Part shown: piece by piece, positions 8,409 to 17,694 of the stretch | Layout: every line of letters starts with the position of its first letter | Numbering within the stretch: position 1 is the stretch's first letter | Source of the DNA: Gordonia sediminis | Lineage (GTDB): Bacteria > Actinomycetota > Actinomycetes > Mycobacteriales > Mycobacteriaceae | DNA: 64,000 nucleotides | Reading direction: 5' to 3' | Assembly: GCA_004193205.1 (NCBI GenBank) | Contig: RZUM01000002.1 | Location: 806,001 to 870,000 of the forward strand | The notes under the pieces: generated by a model | The model's input: the letters and a program-made list of their open reading frames with translations, nothing else | Databases searched by the model: none | What the model was told of the DNA's origin: nothing | Position numbers and translations under genes: made by a program

Positions 8409-9611
8409 TCAGCACCGCAGCACACCCTTCGACCGCAGGATGCGCACCACCGAGCGGTCCACCCGCTCCACCGTGAGCCGCTTCGCGGCGACGTCACGTT
8501 CGAGGGCATCGAGAACCGCCGGCACCCGATCGGTGGTCAACCAGAGCGCGACGTCGGCGCCGGCCCGGATCGCCATCGGGACGGCCTGTTCGATCGGGTA
8601 GCGGGCGCTGATGGCGGCCATGCCGGACAGGTCGTCGGTGAAGACGACCCCGTTGAAGGCCGGCCCACCGTAGCCACGGCCGGTCCGCAACATGCGCATC
8701 GCACTGGGGCTGATACTCGCCGGGGTCTCCGGTCCGGTGAGTCCGGGCACGATCAGGTGTCCGACCATCACCGCGGCGTTGCCCGGATTGGCCAGCAACG
8801 TCCGGTAGGGCACCAGGTCGCTGGTCTGCAGCGTCGACAGCGGCGGTGTCACGACGACGCCGAGGTGGGAGTCGCCCGACCCGTGGCCGTGCCCCGGGAA
8901 ATGCTTGTAGACCGGAGTGATCCCCGCGTCCTGCAGACCCGCCGCGAACGCGCCGGCGTATCGGGTGACCACCTGCGGGTTGTTGCTGAACGAGCGGTCG
9001 CCGATCACCTCGCCGTCGGCCTCGTTGCTGACGTCGGCGTCGGGTGCGAAATCGACCGTGACGCCGAGTTGGCGCAGCTGACGTCCGATCCCGGCGGCGA
9101 GGGCCCGGACCTGAGCGGGGTTCTTCGTCTGGGCGAGCGTGCGCGCCGACGGGCTGTCGATGCCCAGAGCCGACAACCGCGAGACCCGCCCACCTTCCTG
9201 ATCCACGGTCACCATCAACGGGATTCGGCTGCCGCGCGAGATACGGGCGGCCGCACCGCTGGTGAGGATCGACTTGTCGGTCCAGCTCCCGACGAAGATC
9301 CCGCCGATGTGTTCCCGGTCGACGATCGACTGCGCGTCGGCGGTGCCGGTGACCCCGACGACGATCAGCTGCGCCAACTTCTGGCGCAGTGTCATCGTGG
9401 CGAGTTGTGCTGTACCGCATGCCGATACGGGTTGCACCACCACGCTCGACGACGCCGGCGACGCGTACGCCGAGGTGCGGCCCGAACTCGACGTGGCGGC
9501 AGCGTCGGACGACTCGCGTGTCGCGCACGCGCCCGCCAGCACCATCGACGCGACGAGGACCAACAACAGCGCGACACGCGGCCGGTGCCGGGGAGTCCGA
9601 GGTATGCCCAT
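8409..9611 (-). CDS. lpqI: Lipoprotein beta-N-acetylhexosaminidase, GH3 family (LpqI)
   Basis: Extracytoplasmic glycoside hydrolase family 3 enzyme that removes GlcNAc from muropeptides in cell-wall recycling. Residues 1-28 form a lipoprotein signal with Cys29 in VLAGACATR as the probable lipidated residue. GH3 signatures are DQEGGRVSRL, KHFPGHGHGSGDSHL at residues 236-250 (His of the NagZ Asp-His dyad), and GVVFTDDLSGM near 321-331 carrying the catalytic Asp. 400 residues, normal for the family. In M. tuberculosis lpqI (Rv0237) is next to the TetR gene Rv0238; here the transporter operon and LysR gene separate them. Divergent from the universal stress protein gene, with only 29 bp between starts. 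Confidence 0.92.
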   Translation of the reverse strand: MGIPRTPRHRPRVALLLVLVASMVLAGACATRESSDAAATSSSGRTSAYASPASSSVVVQPVSACGTAQLATMTLRQKLAQLIVVGVTGTADAQSIVDREHIGGIFVGSWTDKSILTSGAAARISRGSRIPLMVTVDQEGGRVSRLSALGIDSPSARTLAQTKNPAQVRALAAGIGRQLRQLGVTVDFAPDADVSNEADGEVIGDRSFSNNPQVVTRYAGAFAAGLQDAGITPVYKHFPGHGHGSGDSHLGVVVTPPLSTLQTSDLVPYRTLLANPGNAAVMVGHLIVPGLTGPETPASISPSAMRMLRTGRGYGGPAFNGVVFTDDLSGMAAISARYPIEQAVPMAIRAGADVALWLTTDRVPAVLDALERDVAAKRLTVERVDRSVVRILRSKGVLRC

Positions 9612-9640
9612 GCGACGAGTCTGGCATGTAACCTGGGCCC

Positions 9641-10231
9641 ATGGACGTCAGGTCCACCTCGCAGCAAGCCGCTTCCGACGGCGCTTCGACTCTCGCTGCC
9701 CCCGCGGCCGCCGCATCCTCCCCGACGTCACGGGGCAACCAGCAGACACTCATGATCGCCTACGACGGCTCCCCGAACGCCGATCGCGCCATCCGATACG
9801 CGGGGCGGTTCCTGCGCGCCCGGACCGCCTACGTGGTGACCGCATGGGAACCCGGCGGGATGTCGCCGACCCGGTTGTCGGCGTTGTCGGGAGGGATGCA
9901 GCCGTTCGTCGACACCCGCCTCGAGTCCGGTGTCGACGAAGCCCTCCGCGACGAGGCCGCCGCCGTCAACGAGGGCGGCGTGCGTCTCGCCACGTCGGTC
10001 GGCCTGAGCGCCAAGGGCTCCCTCGTGGAGGTGGAGTCCACGGTGTGGGGGGCCCTCGTCGCGGCCGCCGACGCACTGGATGTGGACCTGCTGGTCACCG
10101 GGACACGCGGCGACTCCGGCCTCAGGGCGCTGCTGCACTCGAGCGTCGCCGAGAGCGTCCTCAAACACAGCAACCGGCCGGTGTTCATCGTGCCGGCCAA
10201 ATGCGAGCAACGACCGCCGGTCACGCCGTAG
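9641..10231 (+). CDS. Universal stress protein, single UspA domain
   Basis: 196 residues. A low-complexity Ser/Ala N-terminus of about 35 residues precedes one Usp domain starting TLMIAYDGSPNADRAI. The nucleotide motif G-x2-G-x9-G-S/T appears as GTRGDSGLRALLHSS, with the final Gly replaced by Ser, so ATP binding may be weakened. The C-terminal strand RPVFIVPA is typical. ATG 9641 lacks a clear ribosome site; the domain itself begins near the ATG at 9752, so a shorter start cannot be excluded. Divergent from lpqI. Role in stress or dormancy is from family knowledge only. Confidence 0.82.
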   Translation: MDVRSTSQQAASDGASTLAAPAAAASSPTSRGNQQTLMIAYDGSPNADRAIRYAGRFLRARTAYVVTAWEPGGMSPTRLSALSGGMQPFVDTRLESGVDEALRDEAAAVNEGGVRLATSVGLSAKGSLVEVESTVWGALVAAADALDVDLLVTGTRGDSGLRALLHSSVAESVLKHSNRPVFIVPAKCEQRPPVTP

Positions 10232-10317
10232 CCACCGACCTGCATCGATCATTCTTGTCGGTGGGATGTCGTAGGTTGGGAACCAGCGAGATCAAGTAAT
10301 GATGTGATGCATGATCG

Positions 10318-10343
10318 GCCCCTGACCGGGGCTGGTCAATTTT
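10318..10343 (+). terminator. Weak hairpin with T run after the universal stress gene
   Basis: Overlapping small stems GCCCC/GGGGC (10318-10332) and TGACC/GGTCA (10323-10338) are followed by ATTTT. They sit in the 176-bp gap between the stress-protein gene and the 13E12-type gene. The stems are short, so this is tentative; nothing else was recognised in the gap. Confidence 0.3.
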
Positions 10344-10407
10344 CAGAGATATGTGGGACGTGTGATTTCGCCGTGTCCGTCGGTCTGTCTCTGAAAGGTG
10401 TCGCTCG

Positions 10408-11994
10408 GTGTCGTGTCCGGATTGGGCGTTGTCGTCGTGGTGGGGTGAGGCCTCGCCGTGGCCGGATCTCGCTCCCCTGTTCACCGGGCATCTGCATGCC
10501 GACGACATCGCCGACGCCGACACCAATTACCTGCTCGGTTCGATGTCCTCGACGCAACGTGGCCGGGCCTATCTGGCCTGGCATGACTATCAGCTCGCCG
10601 CCGAACTCCACCATCGCCTCGTCGGTGAGCAGGAGCGCCCATCCGACCTCCTGGCGGTCGACGGATTCGCCGACTGCGCCGCCCGGATCGCGTTGGCCCT
10701 CAGCATTACCCAGTCCGCCGCCGAACAACTGATCCGCGAAGCCCTCGCACTCCGCGACCGGCTACCCCGGGTCTCCGAACGCCTGCGTCAGGGACAGATC
10801 TCCCAGGCCCGGGTGTCGACGATCATCGCCCGGACCGATCTACTCGACGGACACGACTGCATGCCCGACGTCGATGTCGAGATTGCGGCAGAGTTGGACG
10901 TGCACCGCGGGGCCTGGTCAGCCGAACGATTGCGCGACATGGTCGATCGCATCGTCTTCCGCCACGATCCCGACGCAGTGCGCGAGCAGCGGCGCCGGGC
11001 CTTGAACGAGCGTCGGATGTGGACCAAGCCGACACGCGATGGCATGGGCCAGATCGCGGCGACCATGTCGGCGGAAGACGTGCAGATCGCCGCAGCCGCC
11101 GTGAAGGCTCTCGCCGCCGCGGTGTGCGAGCACGATGAGCGCACCAAACAGCAACGCGCCTCGGATGCCATGTTCGCCCTCTTGACCGGTTCACGGTTCC
11201 GATGCCTGTGTGAGCGTGAGGGTTGCACCGCGCAGATACCGGAGCCGGGCACGGTGCCGCCGGTGGATGCCAAGGTCGTCATCCACGTCGTCTGCGACGA
11301 ATCCACTCTGAATGGCACCGCAGAGCATGCCGGGTTCATGGCCGGGCACGGGGTGATCTCCGATGAGCACGTGCGGGACTTGGCCGCACGCCCCGACGCG
11401 GTGATCAAACCACTGGTGCCGATCCGAACCCCGCAGAACCCCGACGGCACCTACACGCTCCCGGCGCATCTGCCGTCGGATCCGTATCGGCCGAGCACCG
11501 CACTGGACACCTACGTTCGGATTCGGGACGGCTACAGCGTGGCGCCCGGCAACGTGACACCCTCATTCGAGGGTGATGTCGAACATGTGCGGGAGTTCGA
11601 CCACGCCAACCCGGCGGCGGGAGGGCAGACGGTGCCGGAGAATCTGAACGTCAAAGACCGGTTCTCGCATCTGCTCAAAACGTTCGGCAGCTGGTTGGAC
11701 GAACAGTTCCGCGACCACCGCGGCCGGCTCCGAACCGAGTTCACCACCCCCGAAGGCCTGGTGATCCCCGGCGACCCCAACACCATGGAACCCTTGTTCC
11801 CCGGCCTACGACGCATCCGCTTCAGAGCCCCACCCGAACCACCAGAACCGGCCCGCGACCCGGCGCCGGCGCCTACCACCCTGCCTCCCATCCGGCCGAT
11901 GACCCGGGTGGCGGCCAAACATGCCCGCAGACAACAGGAACGAAACCGCAACCGACGACGACGGGAGAACGATACGCCTGTCCTGGACCGATGA
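10408..11994 (+). CDS. 13E12/DUF222 family protein with degenerate HNH endonuclease domain
   Basis: 528 residues: N-terminal DUF222 helical domain (about 20-330) and a C-terminal HNH-like segment VEHVREFDHANPAAGG near residue 392. In ordinary family members this follows a Cys-x-x-x-Cys pair and ends with a Cys/His-His cluster. Here the preceding stretch (RDGYSVAPGNVTPSF) has no cysteine and the final cluster reads DRFSHLLKTF, so most metal ligands appear lost while the central EH and FDH remain. GTG 10408 with AAAGG nine bases upstream. These are multicopy genes in mycobacteria and Gordonia, often thought mobile. It interrupts the otherwise conserved lpqI-DUF2613-aftD order, which points to insertion. 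Confidence 0.82.
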   Translation: MSCPDWALSSWWGEASPWPDLAPLFTGHLHADDIADADTNYLLGSMSSTQRGRAYLAWHDYQLAAELHHRLVGEQERPSDLLAVDGFADCAARIALALSITQSAAEQLIREALALRDRLPRVSERLRQGQISQARVSTIIARTDLLDGHDCMPDVDVEIAAELDVHRGAWSAERLRDMVDRIVFRHDPDAVREQRRRALNERRMWTKPTRDGMGQIAATMSAEDVQIAAAAVKALAAAVCEHDERTKQQRASDAMFALLTGSRFRCLCEREGCTAQIPEPGTVPPVDAKVVIHVVCDESTLNGTAEHAGFMAGHGVISDEHVRDLAARPDAVIKPLVPIRTPQNPDGTYTLPAHLPSDPYRPSTALDTYVRIRDGYSVAPGNVTPSFEGDVEHVREFDHANPAAGGQTVPENLNVKDRFSHLLKTFGSWLDEQFRDHRGRLRTEFTTPEGLVIPGDPNTMEPLFPGLRRIRFRAPPEPPEPARDPAPAPTTLPPIRPMTRVAAKHARRQQERNRNRRRRENDTPVLDR

Positions 11995-12022
11995 GAGTGT
12001 GGTCGATGGTACCTTCATCGCC

Positions 12023-12223
12023 ATGAGCAACAACCGCCTCGTCGCCGGTGCCGTGGCCGGCGTGGCCGGCATCGTGGTGGGGCTGGGGGCCGTGTTCCTC
12101 GGCGGATTCCTGTCCACCGAGACCTCTCCGTCGACCGATGTCAACAGTGTCAACCCCAACAGCGGGTTTGTGCAGGGCTCGGTCGACTACGGCTCTCGGG
12201 GCGACACCGGGGCCGAGAACTGA
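12023..12223 (+). CDS. DUF2613 small membrane/secreted protein (Rv0236A-like)
   Basis: 66-residue protein with one hydrophobic helix (about residues 6-32, AGAVAGVAGIVVGLGAVFLGG) and a polar exported tail ending VQGSVDYGSRGDTGAEN. It matches the DUF2613 family by pattern, and M. tuberculosis has a DUF2613 gene (Rv0236A) beside aftD. The ATG at 12023 gives the family length; the longer in-frame extension from 11921 overlaps the 13E12 gene and is not needed. Directly upstream of aftD on the same strand, probably co-transcribed. Function unknown; it could be a small partner of AftD. Confidence 0.82.
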   Translation: MSNNRLVAGAVAGVAGIVVGLGAVFLGGFLSTETSPSTDVNSVNPNSGFVQGSVDYGSRGDTGAEN

Positions 12224-12252
12224 CCTACGGGCGTCACCTGTCGCGTCGTGGT

Positions 12253-15200
12253 GTGGTCGTCGCGGCGTCGTGCGCCCTGATCGTCGCGTTCCTGCAGTCC
12301 CCCGGCCGGATCGCCGCGGACACCAAGCTCGATCTCACGACCGACCCGCTCGGCTTCTTGGCCCGCGCCGCACATCTGTGGTCGCCGATCGCCCCGATGG
12401 GGCAGGTCCAGAACCAGGCCTACGGCTATTTCTTCCCGCACGGCGCGTTCTTCGTGCTCGGTGACCTGCTGCAGCTACCGCCGTGGGTCGTCCAGCGGTT
12501 GTGGTGGGCGCTGCTGCTGACCCTCGGGTTCGTCGGTGTCGTGCGCCTCGCGGAGGCGATGCGGATCGGTTCCCCGGGTTCCCGGGTGCTCGCCGGTGTC
12601 ATCTTCGTGTTGAGTCCCCGGGTGCTGACCACGATCGGTTCCATCTCGTCGGAGACGCTGCCGATGGTGCTGGCGCCGTGGGTGCTCGTGCCGTTGGTGC
12701 GGGTCTTCGACCGCGACGACGGCCCCGACGGGTGGTCGCAGCTGTGGCGCCCGGCACTGCGGTCGGCGGCCGCGGTCGCCCTGATGGGCGCGGTCAACGC
12801 GATCGCCACCCTGGCCGCGCTCGGCGTCGCGGTCGTGTGGTGGGCCCTGCACGCACCGTTTCTGGGGTCGACGACGACGGCCCGCTGGTCACGGTTCGGC
12901 GCGTGGTGGGCGTTGGGGCTGACGATGGCGTGCGCGTGGTGGGTGGTGCCGCTGCTGATCCTGTCGCGGGTCAGTCCGCCGTTCCTGGACTTCATCGAAT
13001 CGTCGCGGGTCACCACGGAGTGGACGTCACTGACCGAGGTGCTGCGCGGGACGAGTTCGTGGACCCCGTTCGTCTCCCCGGAGCGCGTCGCGGGTGCCGT
13101 GCTGGTGACCCAGCCGGCCGCTGTCCTGGCCACCGGGGTTCTGGCCGCAGCGGGGCTCGCGGGGCTGTGCATGCGGCACATGCCGTCGCGGGGCCGATGG
13201 GTCACGGTGCTCGTCGTCGGGCTGCTGCTGATGTGTCTGGGCTATGCGGGTGGACTCGGGTCACCGGTGGCCGAACCGGTCCGGGACTTCCTCGACGGCG
13301 CCGGCGCGGCGCTGCGCAACATCCACAAGTTCGAGCCGTTCATCCGCATCCCACTCGTCCTCGGCGTCGCGCATCTCCTCGGCCGGGTGCCCCTGCCGCC
13401 CACCGCGTCGAGGCAGGAGACGGCGTCGGCGTTCGCCCACCCGCAGCGGTCGCGGCCGGTGGCCGCGGCGATCGTCGTCGTGGTCGCCGCGATCGGTGCC
13501 GGTTCGCTGCTGTGGACCGGTCAGCTCGCGCCCACCGGAACCTACCGCGCGATCCCCGACTACTGGTCGGCGACGGCGCGATGGCTGTCGGCGCACAGTC
13601 ATCCGAGCGGCACGACGGCGCCGGTCCGCAGCCTCGTCGTCCCCGGCGCACCGTTCGCCTCGCAGCTGTGGGGCCTCACCCGCGACGAACCCCTCCAGCC
13701 TCTCGCCGACGACCCGTGGGCGGTCCGCGACGCCATCCCGCTCACCCCACCGGGCGCCATCCGGGCATTGGACTCGGTGCAACGCGACATCGCCGACGGC
13801 CGCGGCTCACCCGGCCTCGCCGCCACGCTCGCCCAACAGGGCATCGGTTTCGTGGTGCTGCGCGCCGACCTCGACCCCGACACGTCACGATCGGCGCGCC
13901 CTCTCGTCGCGCAGCAGGCACTCGACGACTCCCCCGGCCTCTCCCGGGTCGCCGTCTTCGGCCCCGACGTCGGGCCCGCGACGGTCCCCGGGGTGGTGCG
14001 CGACAACGGGTTACGCCCCAAGATGCCGGCCGTCCAGATCTACGCGGTCGACGCCGGGAACGGATTCCCCGGCACCGGACCGGTTGTCGTCGACGCCGAC
14101 ACCGCACCGCGGGTCGCCGGCGGCCCCGAAGCGCTGGCCGCGATCCAGGAACAGCGCGCCCGGGCCGGGCTGCCGGCGATGGGCCCGGCCATCCTCGAGG
14201 CCGACGCGCGCCGCGCCGGACTCGCCGCCGGTCCCGGCGTCATCGTCACCGACACCCCGTCCGATCGCGAAACCGACTTCGGCCGCGTCGACGACCACAG
14301 CTCCGCGATCCGCGCCGAGGGCGACCCGCGGCGCACCCAGAACGCGGTGCCCGACTATCCGGTGGACTCGCAGCCACTGGTCCGCGGCCAATGGCTACTC
14401 GACAACGAGCCCGGTGAGGTGCTCGTATCCGCGTCCGGGTCCGCCTCGGATGCAACACAGTTGGGGCAGACGTCACCCGCGGACGCGCCCGCCGCGGCCT
14501 TCGACGGCGACCCCGACACGGCGTGGGTGAGCAGCGGCCTCGATTCCGCCGTCGGCCAATGGCTGCGCATCGACCTGACGCGGCCGCGCGAGGATCTCGC
14601 GGTCACCGTCACCACCCGCAAGGCGATCGGCTCGGATGTGTCGGGCATCCTGGTGTCCACCGAGGCCGGAAGCGCGGTCGCCCACGGCGTCAAGCCGGGT
14701 ACGCCGATCACCGTGACCGCCCCCAGCGGACCGACCCACTGGATTGCGATCCGGGCGATCTCCACCGCCGACGGGTCGGGAGGCAACCAGTTCGCGGTTG
14801 GTGAGGTGTCGCTCACCGACCTGTCGTCGCGTGCGCCGCTGACTATCCGTCACCGCGTCGTGTTGCCGACACTGCCGGCCGGCACGGCGGTGTCCGGGTG
14901 GCTGCTGACTCAGGAACTCGACGGCCGATCCGCCTGTGTCACCGATGATTCCGCGGTCCGGTGCGCACCCGGGCTCGGTCTCGCCCCGGAGACCCCCGGG
15001 ATCCTCACGCGGGCGCTGTCGGTGCCGGACCCGACGCAGGTCGAACCGACGATGCTGTTGCGCCCCAAGCCCGGCGACGGTCTGCGGGAACTGCTCGCGG
15101 CACCCGGGCAGGTGACCGCCGACGGGCCGGCGGCCGTCGAGGATCCGCGCGGCACCGCATCCGCCGCCGTCGACGGCGACCCCACCACGATCTGGACGGC

Positions 15201-16533
15201 ACCCGAGACGACTCCGAATCAGCGACGAAAGTCCGACCCGAAGTTGGTGATTCATCTCCCCCGCGCCCAACGGGTGGAACGGCTGCGGCTCGTCGTGCCC
15301 GAGCGCTATCCTGCCGCGCCCCGGCGCGTCGTCGTCGATCTCGGTACCGGCGAGCAGAAACGAACCGTCGGCCGCGACGGGGTGATCACGCTCGATCCGG
15401 CCGTCACCGACCGCATCACGCTCACCGTGACCCAGACCTCCGACCTCATCGACGTGAACAGTCTCGGCTTCGCGCGGGCCGCGCCGGTGGGCATCGGCGA
15501 GGTCGAGATCTCCCCGGCCCCGCCGGCGGGACCGGCCGACGATCGGGTCGTCCAGGTCAGCTGTGACGCGGGGGTCGGGCTCACCGTGACCGGGCAGGCG
15601 GTCGCGATGTCGGTGCGCACCACCGCGGCCGCGCTACGCAACGGCGAGCCGGTGCTCGCCCACCCCTGCTCGACCGCACCGGTCCGGCTCGGCGCCGGGG
15701 AGCAGGAGCTGTCGGCGAATCCCGGATCGGCGTTCACCGTCGAGCAGGTGTCGCTGTCGGTCGTCGGCGCCCGATCCCCGGCGACCACCGAGTCGGCGGT
15801 GACTGCCCGCGCCGTCGACTGGTCTGACACCCACCGGGCGGTGAGCCTGGACGCGACGACCCTCGAGCGCATCCTGGTGGTGCCGGAGAGCAGCAACCCG
15901 GGGTGGCTGGCGAGGATCGACGGCGCCGAGCTGCGGCCGATCGTGGTCAACGGGTGGCAGCAGGGCTGGGTGGTGCCGGCAGGCGTGGGCGGCACCGTGA
16001 CGCTCACCTATCGGTTCGACTCGCTCTACCGCTGGTCGTTGGGGATCGGGCTGGGTCTGGTGGCGCTCCTGCTCGTGCTGGCGTGGTGGCCACGACGGAC
16101 GCCAACGGCCGCCGCACCCGATACCGCCGACACCGTTGCGGAGGTGACTGCGGCGTGGGTGACTCCGGCATGGGTGACTCCGGCGTGGGTGACGGGGACC
16201 GCCGCGGTCGGGTGGCTGGGCGCGTCCTGGCTGCTGACCGGATGGTGGGGCCTGGCGGTCTCCGCCGTGCTGGCGCCGCTGGTGTGGTGGCTACGACCCC
16301 AGGTGGGTGTCGTCGGGGTATTCCTGGCGATGGTGCTCGCCACCGTCGGTCTGGCGAGCGGGCCATGGCATGCGTCGACCGGCTATCACGGTTTCGCGTG
16401 GTGGGTTCAGCTGCCCGCGCTGATCGCGGTGTCGTCGACGGTGTGGCTGACCGTCGCGGACTCACCCGTCGGTGCCGCGCTGCGCTCCCGGTTGCGCAGC
16501 CATCGTCGGGCGGGTTCCTCGACGAACGCATAG
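12253..16533 (+). CDS. aftD: Arabinofuranosyltransferase AftD
   Basis: Very large GT-C membrane enzyme (1426 residues) that adds arabinofuranose from decaprenylphosphoryl-arabinose to arabinogalactan and lipoarabinomannan. The N-terminal third is membrane-embedded with the family block SPGRIAADTKLDLTTDPLGF and NQAYGYFFPHGAFF; the middle holds discoidin/CBM-like domains (FDGDPDTAWVSSG near 755, VDGDPTTIWTAPE near 975); further helices follow at the C-terminus. GTG 12253 is the first usable start, but similarity to the mycobacterial N-terminus seems to continue upstream (LSRR before it), so the true start is uncertain and may overlap the DUF2613 gene. Its last 127 bp overlap the convergent acyltransferase gene. 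Confidence 0.93.
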   Translation: MVVAASCALIVAFLQSPGRIAADTKLDLTTDPLGFLARAAHLWSPIAPMGQVQNQAYGYFFPHGAFFVLGDLLQLPPWVVQRLWWALLLTLGFVGVVRLAEAMRIGSPGSRVLAGVIFVLSPRVLTTIGSISSETLPMVLAPWVLVPLVRVFDRDDGPDGWSQLWRPALRSAAAVALMGAVNAIATLAALGVAVVWWALHAPFLGSTTTARWSRFGAWWALGLTMACAWWVVPLLILSRVSPPFLDFIESSRVTTEWTSLTEVLRGTSSWTPFVSPERVAGAVLVTQPAAVLATGVLAAAGLAGLCMRHMPSRGRWVTVLVVGLLLMCLGYAGGLGSPVAEPVRDFLDGAGAALRNIHKFEPFIRIPLVLGVAHLLGRVPLPPTASRQETASAFAHPQRSRPVAAAIVVVVAAIGAGSLLWTGQLAPTGTYRAIPDYWSATARWLSAHSHPSGTTAPVRSLVVPGAPFASQLWGLTRDEPLQPLADDPWAVRDAIPLTPPGAIRALDSVQRDIADGRGSPGLAATLAQQGIGFVVLRADLDPDTSRSARPLVAQQALDDSPGLSRVAVFGPDVGPATVPGVVRDNGLRPKMPAVQIYAVDAGNGFPGTGPVVVDADTAPRVAGGPEALAAIQEQRARAGLPAMGPAILEADARRAGLAAGPGVIVTDTPSDRETDFGRVDDHSSAIRAEGDPRRTQNAVPDYPVDSQPLVRGQWLLDNEPGEVLVSASGSASDATQLGQTSPADAPAAAFDGDPDTAWVSSGLDSAVGQWLRIDLTRPREDLAVTVTTRKAIGSDVSGILVSTEAGSAVAHGVKPGTPITVTAPSGPTHWIAIRAISTADGSGGNQFAVGEVSLTDLSSRAPLTIRHRVVLPTLPAGTAVSGWLLTQELDGRSACVTDDSAVRCAPGLGLAPETPGILTRALSVPDPTQVEPTMLLRPKPGDGLRELLAAPGQVTADGPAAVEDPRGTASAAVDGDPTTIWTAPETTPNQRRKSDPKLVIHLPRAQRVERLRLVVPERYPAAPRRVVVDLGTGEQKRTVGRDGVITLDPAVTDRITLTVTQTSDLIDVNSLGFARAAPVGIGEVEISPAPPAGPADDRVVQVSCDAGVGLTVTGQAVAMSVRTTAAALRNGEPVLAHPCSTAPVRLGAGEQELSANPGSAFTVEQVSLSVVGARSPATTESAVTARAVDWSDTHRAVSLDATTLERILVVPESSNPGWLARIDGAELRPIVVNGWQQGWVVPAGVGGTVTLTYRFDSLYRWSLGIGLGLVALLLVLAWWPRRTPTAAAPDTADTVAEVTAAWVTPAWVTPAWVTGTAAVGWLGASWLLTGWWGLAVSAVLAPLVWWLRPQVGVVGVFLAMVLATVGLASGPWHASTGYHGFAWWVQLPALIAVSSTVWLTVADSPVGAALRSRLRSHRRAGSSTNA

Positions 16534-17651
16534 CTCGCCGCGGACACCCCGATCGACAGTCCGACGGTGATCGTCCACACCAGCGGGAAGCGGCCGCTGA
16601 ACGGCGCGATGCCGAATAGCCCGAAGACCACCGCGAGCACCGCGAGATGCCAGATGAAGATCCCGTAGGACCATCGGCCCAGCGCCAACATTACCCGCGA
16701 GGTCAGCAACCGAAACGGTCCCGACGAGCACACCAGCGGCGCCAGCAGCGCATATCCGCACAGCGCGCCAAGGACCATCTTGGCGACGAACTGCCACGCG
16801 GACAGATCCCCGAGCCCGGTCGGCCCGGCCAGGGGCGTACACGCCAACCCGTAGGCGACGACGAGCAGCGCGAACATCGGCACCCGGCGTGCGCTCACGC
16901 CCGCGAGCAGCCGCATCCAGCGCGGCGGACGGTGATCGTCGAACTCGATCGCGCCGATCAGCTCCGCGAGCACCAGTCCGGCGAGAAACCAGGGCAGGTG
17001 CCCGAAGACCCAGTTCTTGGGTTCCACGCCGTCGGCCACCGGCAGCGCGAGGGCGACCCACGCCCACCCGAGACTCAGCGCACCGACCGCGAGCAGTACC
17101 GGGATACGCAGATGCACGCGGCGCGGGTCGCCGGCGCGGACGCGCAGCCGCAACAGCCCGTAGCCGAGCAGCGGGAGCAGCGCGTAGAACGCGACCTCGA
17201 CCGACAGACTCCACATCTGGGTGAGCCCGGCGGTCAACGAGAGCGGGACGAAGACCTGCGTCAGCGTGAGGTTCGCCAGCCACACGGTCAGGTCGGCGCC
17301 CTTGGCCTCGGGCAGCAATGTCAGGACGACCGCGACCACCACGACGTACGCCGGCCAGATGCGGATGACGCGGTGGGCGAGGTAGCGCCGCACCGACGGG
17401 GTCGGCGTGCGGGCATGCGCGGCGGCCACCCAGGGACGCCACAGCAGGAAGCCGGAGAGTCCGAAGAACAGCGCCACCGCGAGGTCGAGTCGGCCGAGGA
17501 CCGGCCCGACGACGGGCAGCTCGACCGCCCGGGTCTGGAAGGCCACGTGCGTGGTGAGCACCCCGATCGCGGCGAGCGCACGCATCCCCTCGAGCTGGGG
17601 AAAGAATCGTCGGACCTCGTGCGCGACGTCGGGGGGGCGCGTGGTGCTCAT
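16407..17651 (-). CDS. tmaT: Membrane acyltransferase 3 family protein (Rv0228/TmaT-like)
   Basis: 414 residues with about ten membrane helices. The family-3 signature at the N-terminus is QLEGMRALAAIGVLTTHV, with His in helix 1, then FFGLSGFLLWRPW and a RVIRIWPAY arginine motif. In Corynebacterium the orthologue in this same gene cluster, TmaT, O-acetylates trehalose monocorynomycolate before MmpL export; the assignment is from that synteny and so the symbol is provisional. The ATG at 17651 is chosen over upstream starts that run into the divergent DUF3068 gene. The 3' end overlaps aftD by 127 bp on the opposite strand. Confidence 0.78.
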   Translation of the reverse strand: MSTTRPPDVAHEVRRFFPQLEGMRALAAIGVLTTHVAFQTRAVELPVVGPVLGRLDLAVALFFGLSGFLLWRPWVAAAHARTPTPSVRRYLAHRVIRIWPAYVVVVAVVLTLLPEAKGADLTVWLANLTLTQVFVPLSLTAGLTQMWSLSVEVAFYALLPLLGYGLLRLRVRAGDPRRVHLRIPVLLAVGALSLGWAWVALALPVADGVEPKNWVFGHLPWFLAGLVLAELIGAIEFDDHRPPRWMRLLAGVSARRVPMFALLVVAYGLACTPLAGPTGLGDLSAWQFVAKMVLGALCGYALLAPLVCSSGPFRLLTSRVMLALGRWSYGIFIWHLAVLAVVFGLFGIAPFSGRFPLVWTITVGLSIGVSAASYAFVEEPARRWLRNRERSAAPTGESATVSHTVDDTAISAGS

Positions 17652-17694
17652 GCTGGGTGACAGCGTACCGGCGCGCCCCGCGTACCCTCCCCCT

